Assembly: GCA_947440895.1 (NCBI GenBank)
Contig: CANETO010000154.1
Location: 1 to 5,662 of the forward strand
Length of the DNA: 5,662 nucleotides
Direction: 5' to 3'
From: Planctomycetaceae bacterium
GTDB lineage: Bacteria; Planctomycetota; Planctomycetia; Pirellulales; UBA1268
Shown piece after piece: positions 1-5,656 of this stretch (position 1 is the first letter of the stretch; each line of letters opens with the position of its first letter). Under the pieces are notes generated by a model, which was not told the DNA's origin, searched no databases, and was given only the letters and a program-made list of their open reading frames with translations. A program made the position numbers and the translations under genes.

Positions 1-2
1 AT

Positions 3-1001
3 TCAACCAAACACTTCGACATGCTGGGTTACAGGGCTGGGATGGGCCAGGTCGAGCGTGATCAGCCGGCCGCCGCGCTTCCAGTCGGGAGGTCCGTAGG
101 CACCCTTGCCACTGACGCGGCCATAGACCAGGTCGGTGCCCTGCCAGAGCCCTTGGAAGTTGTTGACGTGGTCGTGACCGCAGAACACCGATGTCACCCG
201 GCGGGACTCTGAGAACAGGGCGAAGGAGCGGCCTGTGTCACTGTCGAAGCAGACCTTCTCGCCCCGCTGTCCCTCGGCTTTCCCAGACTCGAAGAGCGTC
301 TGGTATTCCACGAGCGGGATGTGAACGAACACACTGATGGGGGCTGCCACCTCCCGCTGCCGATCGTGTTCCAACTGTCGGGCGAACCAGTCGAGCTGGG
401 CATCCGAGATCCGCCGCGTGCCGGCGGCATAGCCCACCTGAAAAAAGAACAGGCAGGCTTGTGGCGTGCGGGCGTCGGCCGTCAGCAGATCGTAGCGATA
501 GCAGTAGTGTCGCTCTTCGGCATCGTCGATGAAGCCCTGGAAGCCTCGCTCCATCTTCTGCCGGATGGCATCGAGCGGCAGCGAACCTTCCGCCTCGTGC
601 CGCGGGTAGTCATGATTGCCGAAGCAGAGCGTCCAGGGCACGTTCAGCCCGTTCATCACATCCATCCCGACCCAGTCGACCGGCTTCTTGGAATCGTTGT
701 TCACGAAGTCGCCGGTGTGCACGATGAAATCGGGCTGCTCCTTGGCGACGATGGTGCGGAGGAGTTGTTCGGTGGCCCGGTTGGTCTCGTCACCGGGGTG
801 GAAGTGGGTGTCGGCAAGGTGCAGCAGCCGTAGCGGTCTGGGCCGCGCGGGCGTGAACAGTAGTTCGTAGTGATCGGTGGCCGGCTGTCGCAGAAGCAGA
901 TCGCCAAACCGCTGATCGTTGCCGACAGCTGCAATCCCCTGGCAGGCTAGTAGCCCTGCGGCACCGGCGGTGACACTTGTGAGAAATTCACGGCGTTGCA
1001 T
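3..1001 (-). CDS. Tat-exported calcineurin-like metallophosphoesterase, DCR2/PAP29 type
   Basis: This 332-residue protein is predicted to hydrolyse phosphomonoesters or phosphodiesters outside the cytoplasmic membrane with a two-metal centre. The Metallophos (calcineurin-like) signature is complete: DTH at 64-66, GD at 97-98, GNHD at 128-131, a lone His at 227 in VFVHIPL, and GHDH at 275-278. The late GRVSGKGAYG (294-303) after GHDHVNNF resembles the fungal DCR2 and plant PAP28/29 branch. The N-terminus is a Tat signal (RREFL at residues 3-7, then a hydrophobic stretch). LLAC at 17-20 could be an imperfect lipobox, so it may be a lipoprotein. The ATG is preceded by AGGGGG seven bases upstream. 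The gene is complete, ending only two bases inside the window edge. It lies 57 bp downstream of the TPR gene in the same direction, so co-transcription is likely. The substrate cannot be read from sequence; the family call is firm. Confidence 0.9.
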   Translation of the reverse strand: MQRREFLTSVTAGAAGLLACQGIAAVGNDQRFGDLLLRQPATDHYELLFTPARPRPLRLLHLADTHFHPGDETNRATEQLLRTIVAKEQPDFIVHTGDFVNNDSKKPVDWVGMDVMNGLNVPWTLCFGNHDYPRHEAEGSLPLDAIRQKMERGFQGFIDDAEERHYCYRYDLLTADARTPQACLFFFQVGYAAGTRRISDAQLDWFARQLEHDRQREVAAPISVFVHIPLVEYQTLFESGKAEGQRGEKVCFDSDTGRSFALFSESRRVTSVFCGHDHVNNFQGLWQGTDLVYGRVSGKGAYGPPDWKRGGRLITLDLAHPSPVTQHVEVFG

Positions 1002-1058
1002 GGCATGGCCCCCTGGTGATGGACGTGGCTGTTGCCCGGCAGGTGCGGGCGGACTCGG
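1002..1058 (-). other. Short intergenic gap between the TPR and phosphoesterase genes
   Basis: The 57-bp gap separates two same-direction genes. It contains a small GC stem (GCCCG at 1034-1038 pairing with CGGGC at 1046-1050, seven-base loop) but no T tract after it in the direction of transcription. I do not call a terminator, and read-through from the TPR gene into the phosphoesterase gene is the likely arrangement. Confidence 0.5.
1009..1014 (-). promoter_or_regulatory. Ribosome binding site of the metallophosphoesterase gene
   Basis: AGGGGG on the minus strand sits seven bases before the ATG at 1001-999. It supports that start over the out-of-frame ATG five bases upstream. Confidence 0.55.
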
Positions 1059-1736
1059 TCAGCGGTCGTTTGGCACATCCCACCCGCGGAGCCGGGCATG
1101 AAGCCGCGCGATCGCACCCATGAAATGATCCATGGAAAACCTCCCGGCTGCCAGTACCAGATGTTCCCGGGCTCTATCGGCCTGCCCGAGGGCCTCGGCG
1201 TGGAGCCCCAGATAGAGGTGAGCGTAGCAGCGGGCGTCGCGGCGGGTCGCCTCCGGCGCGGCATCGGCGGCGGCAATCACGGCGTCGGCCGGCCCTGAGC
1301 CGCGGTAGAAGGCCAGCACCTCCTTCATCGGCACCCGGCCATCGTCCCCCACGGGCAGGATCACCTGTCGTGCCGCCTCCGGACCGGCCTCGCGGGCCAT
1401 GCAGGCAAAGTGCCAGGTGACGTTCTCCACGTCCGCCGGATTGACCGTGCGATGGAGTTCGAACTGTCGGCGACCGTCGGCAAACCGATTGGCGTAGTAG
1501 AGTGCCAGGCCACGCTGCCAGAGATGTGGCTCCATCTCGGGACGGGCCTGGACGAGGGCGTCGAACCCACGAGCGGATGCCTCCGGCTTGCCGTCGAAGA
1601 GCAGCCGCACCGAGTCGTCGAAGAGTTTTTGCGATGACGGCTCATCCGCCACCGCAGGTGCGCGGCAGACATGGATGGTCGTGGCCGCTGCCAGTGCGAC
1701 AAACCCTCGACGGGAGATTGGGTAGTGGTGGGGCAT
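1059..1736 (-). CDS. Exported TPR-like helical repeat protein of unknown function
   Basis: This 225-residue protein begins with a Tat-like signal (SRRGFVALAAA at residues 8-18) and a plausible signal peptidase site after AVA at 28-30, so the mature protein should be periplasmic or outside the membrane. The rest is almost all helical. Stretches at about 35-66, 69-102 and 167-200 have the alternating small and large residues and roughly 34-residue spacing of TPR units (for example WQRGLALYYANRFADGRRQF), which usually form a protein-binding solenoid. There is no catalytic motif. The ATG lacks a clear Shine-Dalgarno sequence; no in-frame alternative start lies between it and the divergent operon, and it places the twin arginines correctly. 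It is divergent from eutB and upstream of the phosphoesterase gene. A scaffold or partner role is inference only. Confidence 0.75.
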   Translation of the reverse strand: MPHHYPISRRGFVALAAATTIHVCRAPAVADEPSSQKLFDDSVRLLFDGKPEASARGFDALVQARPEMEPHLWQRGLALYYANRFADGRRQFELHRTVNPADVENVTWHFACMAREAGPEAARQVILPVGDDGRVPMKEVLAFYRGSGPADAVIAAADAAPEATRRDARCYAHLYLGLHAEALGQADRAREHLVLAAGRFSMDHFMGAIARLHARLRGWDVPNDR

Positions 1737-1774
1737 ATGGTGGTGGAGATTGGAGGGCCTTTTAGTATCGGGCC

Positions 1775-1802
1775 TGTGAGCGATCGTTACCAGCGATGTG
1801 AG
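1775..1802. repeat. Tandem TGTGAG direct repeat, candidate operator
   Basis: TGTGAG occurs at 1775-1780 and again at 1797-1802, exactly 22 bp apart, about two helical turns on one DNA face. GCGAT is also repeated inside this block (1780-1784 and 1793-1797), so the two halves read TGTGAGCGAT and GCGATGTGAG. The second copy overlaps the candidate -35 of eutB. The motifs are short, so chance is possible; an activator or repressor site is inferred. Confidence 0.3.
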
Positions 1803-1826
1803 ACTTTATCCACGGGCTGCTATCCT
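1798..1826 (+). promoter_or_regulatory. Weak candidate sigma70-type promoter for eutB
   Basis: GTGAGA (1798-1803) matches four of six bases of the -35 consensus, and TATCCT (1821-1826) matches four of six of the -10 consensus, with a 17-bp spacer. Transcription would start near 1833 and leave a leader of about 20 bases with the Shine-Dalgarno sequence. Matches of this quality arise easily by chance. Confidence 0.22.
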
Positions 1827-1842
1827 TCTGGCACCGCTTCTC

Positions 1843-1848
1843 GGAGGA
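1843..1848 (+). promoter_or_regulatory. Ribosome binding site that sets the eutB start
   Basis: GGAGGA lies six bases before the ATG at 1855. It decides against the in-frame GTG at 1798, which would add 19 residues (a hydrophobic stretch) that EutB proteins do not have. Confidence 0.85.
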
Positions 1849-1854
1849 TTTTCG

Positions 1855-3246
1855 ATGCCGTTCTCAACGACACTCCGGGGCCAACGCTATTCATTTCCCG
1901 ATCTCCGCGACCTGTTGGCCAAGGCCAACGAGGAGAAGTCAGGCGATGCGTTGGCTGGGATCGCCGCCACCTCGCACAGCCAGCGGGCCGCGGCAAAGAC
2001 GGCGCTTACGGATGTGCCGCTCGCGGCATTTCTCGACACGCCGCTCTTGTGCCCCGATGACGACAGCGTCAGCCGGGTGCTGCTTGACGACCACGATCGG
2101 GCGGCCTTCGCGACGATCGCTTCCTGGACGGTTGGCGAACTCCGCGACCACCTGCTTGCCGACACCACCACTGCCGCCGAACTCCGTCGGCTCCAGCGGG
2201 CGATCCTGCCTGAGATGGCGGCCGCCGTCGCCAAGCTGATGAGCAACAAGGATCTGGTGATGGCGTCCAGCCGGATCAGGAATCTGTCACGCTGCCGCTC
2301 AACGCTCGGAGCCCGCGGCGTGCTCGGGATCCGCATTCAGCCCAATCATCCGGCCGACGACGTTCCGGCGATCCTGCTGGCCGCCGTGGAGGGGCTGCTG
2401 CACGGCTGCGGCGATGCCGTCATCGGCGTCAATCCTGCCACCGAATCGGTCGACACCGTGGGGGCCATTCTCCACTCGCTCGACCGGCTCATCACCACGT
2501 TTCAGATCCCCACGCAGCATTGCTGTCTGGCGCACATCACGACGCAGCTTGCATGCCTCGACCGGGGCGTGCCGATCGACCTCCTCTTTCAGTCGATCGG
2601 CGGCACACAGTTGACCAACGAGAGTTTCGGCATCTCGCTGGGCATGCTCCAGGAGGGGCGGGAGCGGGTGCTGGAAGATCATCTCAAACGCGACGGAACC
2701 AGTGCCGGACGGCAGGTGATGTATTTCGAGACGGGGCAGGGGAGCAGTCTGTCGGCTAACGCCCACGGCGGCATCGACCAGCTCACGCTCGAGGCCCGCG
2801 CCCACGGCCTCGCCCGCGCGTTCGATCCGTTTCTGGTCAACAGCGTGGTGGGGTTCATTGGGCCGGAATATCTGTGCGACGAGCGGCAGATTGTGCGGGC
2901 GGGGCTCGAGGACCACTTCGTCGGCAAGCTGCTGGGGCTGCCGATGGGGTGCGATGTGTGCTACACCAACCACGTCGCCGCGGACCAAAACTCGGCCGAA
3001 AACCTGCTCATGCTCCTCACCGCGGCCGGCTGCAATTTCTTCATGGGCGTGCCCGGGGGAGACGACGTGATGCTCAACTACCAGACCACGAGCTACCACG
3101 ACGCTATCGCCATGCGTTCGCTCTTCGCGCTGCGACCCGCCCCCGAATTCGAGCGCTGGCTGGAGACGCAGCAGATCATGCGCGAGGGGGTGCTGCTGCC
3201 GACCAGCGTCACCAGCGGCCGGCTGCTGGCTCACGTTGCCGGATAG
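1855..3246 (+). CDS. eutB: Ethanolamine ammonia-lyase, large (alpha) subunit
   Basis: EutB is the catalytic TIM-barrel subunit of adenosylcobalamin-dependent ethanolamine ammonia-lyase (EC 4.3.1.7), which converts ethanolamine to acetaldehyde and ammonia by a radical rearrangement. From the ATG at 1855 the protein has 463 residues, against about 453 in E. coli, and aligns nearly end to end with the remembered enteric sequence. Substrate-site residues known in the E. coli enzyme are all present: Arg160 and Gln162 (RIQPN), Asn193 (GVNP), Glu292 (FETGQG, Glu287 in E. coli) and Asp367 (MGCDVCYTNH, Asp362 in E. coli). The shift of five reflects a small insertion near 265-290 (LKRDGTSAGRQ region). 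Other family blocks are FIGPEYL, RAGLEDHF, DQNSAENL and LNYQTT. The final 15 or so residues diverge. It leads the rightward operon, 41 bp ahead of the permease gene. It should need EutC and adenosylcobalamin for activity. Confidence 0.98.
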   Translation: MPFSTTLRGQRYSFPDLRDLLAKANEEKSGDALAGIAATSHSQRAAAKTALTDVPLAAFLDTPLLCPDDDSVSRVLLDDHDRAAFATIASWTVGELRDHLLADTTTAAELRRLQRAILPEMAAAVAKLMSNKDLVMASSRIRNLSRCRSTLGARGVLGIRIQPNHPADDVPAILLAAVEGLLHGCGDAVIGVNPATESVDTVGAILHSLDRLITTFQIPTQHCCLAHITTQLACLDRGVPIDLLFQSIGGTQLTNESFGISLGMLQEGRERVLEDHLKRDGTSAGRQVMYFETGQGSSLSANAHGGIDQLTLEARAHGLARAFDPFLVNSVVGFIGPEYLCDERQIVRAGLEDHFVGKLLGLPMGCDVCYTNHVAADQNSAENLLMLLTAAGCNFFMGVPGGDDVMLNYQTTSYHDAIAMRSLFALRPAPEFERWLETQQIMREGVLLPTSVTSGRLLAHVAG

Positions 3247-3273
3247 GCTTGCATCGTGGTGATCAGTCCCTAC

Positions 3274-3279
3274 GGAGAG
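3274..3279 (+). promoter_or_regulatory. Ribosome binding site of the permease gene
   Basis: GGAGAG lies eight bases before the ATG at 3288, in the 41-bp gap after eutB (3247-3287). It sets the start: the open frame runs upstream inside eutB to 2874, but that part is an out-of-frame shadow of eutB. A second in-frame ATG at 3297 is further from the site. I see no terminator in the gap. Confidence 0.75.
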
Positions 3280-3287
3280 TGTGTCGA

Positions 3288-4787
3288 ATGCCTGCGATGA
3301 AACGTGGTTCCACACCAGAGTCCCGCCAGGCGTCCGCTGACGATTCGTCGCTGCTGGAACGCCTGGGATATGTGCAGGAACTCTCCCGCACGCTCAACGC
3401 CTTTTCCAACTTCGCCATCTCGCTGTCAATCATCTGCATCCTCGCCGGCGGCATCACGTCGTTTCACATCGGCTACTGTTCGGTGGGGGGGGCGGCGATC
3501 GGACTTGGCTGGCCGCTCGTCTGCCTGTTCACGATGGCCGTGGCCCTCTCGATGGCGCAGATTGCATCCGCCTTTCCCACCGCGGGAGGCCTGTACCACT
3601 GGGGAGCGATCCTCGGTGGCCGCGGCTGCGGCTGGGCCACCGCCTGGTTCAATCTGGCGGGGCTGGTCACCGTGCTGTCGGCGATCAATGTCGGCACGTT
3701 CCGATTTCTGGCCGCCATCTGGAGGCCCGAGTGGCTCGACGATCCGGCGATCCAACTCCTGGCCGTGTTGTGCATCACCGCGTCGCAGGCGGCGATCAAT
3801 CATCTCGGCATCCGGCTCACCAGCAGGCTCACGGATTGCAGCGGGTTTTTGATTCTGGCAGTAGCGGTTGTATTGCCGGTGGCACTGGCCGCCTACTCAG
3901 GTCCTTGGCAGTGGGAGCGACTCATCACATTCACTGATTACAGCGGCCTGCCCACCGAGGCACCGGTCTGGCCGGTGGGGGCGTCGCTTCCCCTCCTATT
4001 TCTGCTCGGCCTGCTCTTACCCGCCTACACGATCACCGGCTTTGACGCCTCGGCCCACGTGGCGGAGGAAACGCTCTCCGCCGCCCACAATGTGCCTCGC
4101 GGGATCATCAACAGCGTGCTGGTATCGGGGTTGATGGGCTGGCTGCTCTTGTGTGTGCTCGTGCTCGCGATGCCCGATCCAGCGGAGGGTGCGCGGCAGG
4201 GCCCGCTGGTCGTGCCGTGGATCATGAACTCAGTGCTGCCGGTGTGGCTGGCTGATCTGATGTTTACGGGCATCCTGGCAACGCAGTATCTCTGCGGGCT
4301 GGCTACCGTCACCTCTGCGTCGCGGATGACCTATGCGTTCGCCCGTGATGGCGGTCTGCCCTACTCCCACCTGCTTCGGAAAGTCAGCATGCGGTGGCGG
4401 ACGCCGGTTGCCGCGATCTGGACGGTGGCCGTCGGAGCGGTGCTGTTCACGCTCAGCACACCTGTCTATTCGACGATCACCGTGGTCTGCACGATCTTTC
4501 TCTATATCTCCTACGTGCTGCCGATCGCGGCGGGGCTATGGGCCTACGGCCGCTCGTGGCGGAGCTTTGGCCCCTGGCAGATGGGAGGCTGGTTCCAGCC
4601 GCTGGCAGTGGTGAGCCTGCTCGGCTGTTCGACGCTGATCCTGGTCGGCATGCAGCCTCCGAACGAGATGTCGCTGCCGGTGGTGGCGGGGATGGGATTG
4701 CTACTGACCGTGGCCTGGTTCGCCGGTGTGCGAACGAGGTTTCCCGGCCCTCCCGTCGCTGGCTTGGCGGAGGGCATGTCGCCGTGA
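3288..4787 (+). CDS. APC-superfamily amine permease, probable ethanolamine importer
   Basis: This 499-residue inner-membrane protein is a predicted secondary transporter of the amino acid/polyamine/organocation superfamily. After a roughly 35-residue polar N-terminus come about twelve hydrophobic segments, near 40-64, 70-93, 113-140, 155-175, 185-203, 232-251, 275-297, 318-342, 374-391, 395-418, 436-454 and 464-481. NFAISLSIICILAGGITS in TM1 carries the broken-helix glycines of the fold, and TGFDASAHVAEET (250-262) is typical of the amino acid/choline transporter (ACT) branch that includes fungal GABA and choline permeases. It shows no resemblance to enteric EutH. Its place between eutB and eutC makes ethanolamine the most likely substrate; choline, GABA or another amine remains possible. 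The coding sequence contains a run of eight G at 3485-3492. Its stop codon overlaps the eutC start. The family call is secure; the substrate is inferred from context. Confidence 0.9.
   Translation: MPAMKRGSTPESRQASADDSSLLERLGYVQELSRTLNAFSNFAISLSIICILAGGITSFHIGYCSVGGAAIGLGWPLVCLFTMAVALSMAQIASAFPTAGGLYHWGAILGGRGCGWATAWFNLAGLVTVLSAINVGTFRFLAAIWRPEWLDDPAIQLLAVLCITASQAAINHLGIRLTSRLTDCSGFLILAVAVVLPVALAAYSGPWQWERLITFTDYSGLPTEAPVWPVGASLPLLFLLGLLLPAYTITGFDASAHVAEETLSAAHNVPRGIINSVLVSGLMGWLLLCVLVLAMPDPAEGARQGPLVVPWIMNSVLPVWLADLMFTGILATQYLCGLATVTSASRMTYAFARDGGLPYSHLLRKVSMRWRTPVAAIWTVAVGAVLFTLSTPVYSTITVVCTIFLYISYVLPIAAGLWAYGRSWRSFGPWQMGGWFQPLAVVSLLGCSTLILVGMQPPNEMSLPVVAGMGLLLTVAWFAGVRTRFPGPPVAGLAEGMSP
3485..3492 (+). 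repeat. Eight-G homopolymer tract inside the permease gene
   Basis: The run of eight G covers the codons for Val66 to Ala69, just after TM1. The reading frame is intact as given. A gain or loss of one G would frameshift the permease after about 68 residues. It could be a slippage site or a spot prone to sequencing error. Confidence 0.85.
4769..4774 (+). promoter_or_regulatory. Ribosome binding site of eutC, inside the permease gene
   Basis: GGAGGG lies nine bases before the GTG at 4784, within the last codons of the permease gene. It supports the GTG start over the in-frame ATG at 4865, which has no clear site in front of it. Confidence 0.7.
4784..4787 (+). other. GTGA stop-start overlap between permease and eutC
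   Basis: The TGA stop of the permease (4785-4787) overlaps the GTG start of eutC (4784-4786). Overlaps of this kind usually mean that terminating ribosomes reinitiate on the next gene, which would tie the amount of EutC to translation of the transporter rather than directly to EutB. Confidence 0.75.
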
Positions 4788-5656
4788 TCGAGCCGGAGTC
4801 CCAACCGTCAGTCCGGCACGTCCCGGAAGCCGATCCCGCCCTGACGCCTGCAGCGGATGCCGACATGCAATCCATGCTCGCGGCGATCCGGTCTCGCACG
4901 CCGGCGCGGCTGATGCTCGCCCGGCAGGGAGGCTCCTACACAACGCGGGTGCAGGTGGGGCTGCGGCAGGATCATGCCGCCGCGATGGATGCAGTGTGGC
5001 GTGAAGTGGCGCCCCAGACCGACTGGGGCGCGGCGTTCTGCACGCAGTGGCAGATCGTGGAAACGACATCTGCCGCGGCAACGAAGGAGGAGTATCTGCG
5101 CCGGCCCGATCTGGGCCGAATCTTTTCCGTTGCCTCTGCTGCCGACGTGGCTGCTGGCTGCCCCGCGGGAGCGGATCTGCAGATTGTCCTAGGGGATGGT
5201 CTGTCAGCGAGCGCTGCGGTGCGGCAGGTGCCGATCCTGCTGCCACTGGTGGCGGCATTAGCCAAGGCCCAGGGGTGGTCGCTCGGCCGACCGATCTTCG
5301 TGCGTTCCTGCCGGGTAGGAATCCTCAATGCGGTGGGCGAACTTCTCAAGCCACGGGTGGTGGTTCTGCTCATCGGCGAACGCCCAGGGCTCCAGACAGC
5401 GGAGAGCCTGTCGGCCTATCTGGCGTTCCGGCCGACGCCGGGCCACACCGACGCGCATCGCAACGTCATCTCCAACATCCATGCGGCAGGGACTCCTCCC
5501 GCCCGCGCCGCCGAGCGGCTCGTTGCTCTGGCTGCGGAAATGATGCGCTATGCCTCCAGCGGACCGGCCATCAAGGAACAGCTGTCGCCGCAGCATGTAG
5601 GGCTCCCGCAACGAAGCCGGCTCGATACCCGCCCGTCCAGTGGCCGGTTACGATAA
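4784..5656 (+). CDS. eutC: Ethanolamine ammonia-lyase, small (beta) subunit
   Basis: EutC pairs with EutB and contributes to binding of adenosylcobalamin in ethanolamine ammonia-lyase (EC 4.3.1.7). The 290-residue product (about 295 in E. coli) carries the family blocks in order: YLRRPDLGR (104-112), QIVLGDGLSA (133-142), FVRSCRVGILNAVGELL (172-188), LLIGERPGL (195-203) and SNIHAAGTPP (230-239). The start is GTG; its last two bases are the first two of the permease TGA, with a good ribosome binding site nine bases upstream, so translation is probably coupled. The first 26 or so residues are acidic and proline-rich and lack the amphipathic helix that targets enteric EutC to the microcompartment. 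After the usual end (ASSG, 257-260) there is an extra basic tail of about 30 residues rich in Arg, Ser, Gln and Pro. The gene ends six bases before the window edge, so what follows is unknown. Confidence 0.96.
   Translation: MIEPESQPSVRHVPEADPALTPAADADMQSMLAAIRSRTPARLMLARQGGSYTTRVQVGLRQDHAAAMDAVWREVAPQTDWGAAFCTQWQIVETTSAAATKEEYLRRPDLGRIFSVASAADVAAGCPAGADLQIVLGDGLSASAAVRQVPILLPLVAALAKAQGWSLGRPIFVRSCRVGILNAVGELLKPRVVVLLIGERPGLQTAESLSAYLAFRPTPGHTDAHRNVISNIHAAGTPPARAAERLVALAAEMMRYASSGPAIKEQLSPQHVGLPQRSRLDTRPSSGRLR

Larger units (their letters stand above)
1737..1854. promoter_or_regulatory. Divergent intergenic control region
   Basis: These 118 bp separate the minus-strand TPR gene from eutB and must hold promoters for both directions. 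It contains direct repeats of TGTGAG and of GGGCC and the eutB ribosome binding site. No cobalamin riboswitch is recognisable: the space is too small for the usual roughly 200-nt aptamer plus expression platform, and no B12-box core is seen. No strong promoter for the leftward gene is visible; GATACT (1769-1764, minus strand) is a weak -10 candidate. Confidence 0.55.

Noticed and set aside
321..833. Open frame of 170 codons on the plus strand
   Set aside because: It is antisense to the metallophosphoesterase, which has all catalytic motifs; no independent coding signal is seen.
1034..1050. GC stem-loop between the two minus-strand genes as a terminator
   Set aside because: The stem is only five pairs and no T-rich tract follows in the direction of transcription.
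1798..1854. Upstream GTG start for eutB, adding a hydrophobic signal-like N-terminus
   Set aside because: The extension is not part of the EutB family, the enzyme is cytosolic, and a strong ribosome binding site sits directly before the ATG at 1855.
1737..1854. Cobalamin riboswitch ahead of eutB
   Set aside because: I looked because EutBC needs adenosylcobalamin. The gap is too short and no B12-box or pairing pattern is visible; the GCCACTG strings at about 107-113 and 5242-5248 are inside coding sequence.
2874..3287. In-frame upstream extension of the permease through eutB
   Set aside because: It overlaps conserved eutB coding in another frame and is Arg/Ala-rich without membrane segments; the ATG at 3288 has its own ribosome binding site.
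2299..3315. Long open frame of 338 codons on the minus strand opposite eutB
   Set aside because: It lies wholly antisense to a secure, conserved gene. Its translation is rich in His, Arg, Glu and Gly without domain motifs, as expected from the complement of a GC-rich gene.
4394..4783. In-frame upstream extension of eutC through the permease gene
   Set aside because: It overlaps the last membrane segments of the permease in another frame; EutC length and the ribosome binding site fit the GTG at 4784.
5242..5253. Perfect inverted repeat GCCAC-TG-GTGGC
   Set aside because: It is short and inside conserved eutC coding (residues around LLPLVAAL); it is probably a product of codon usage.
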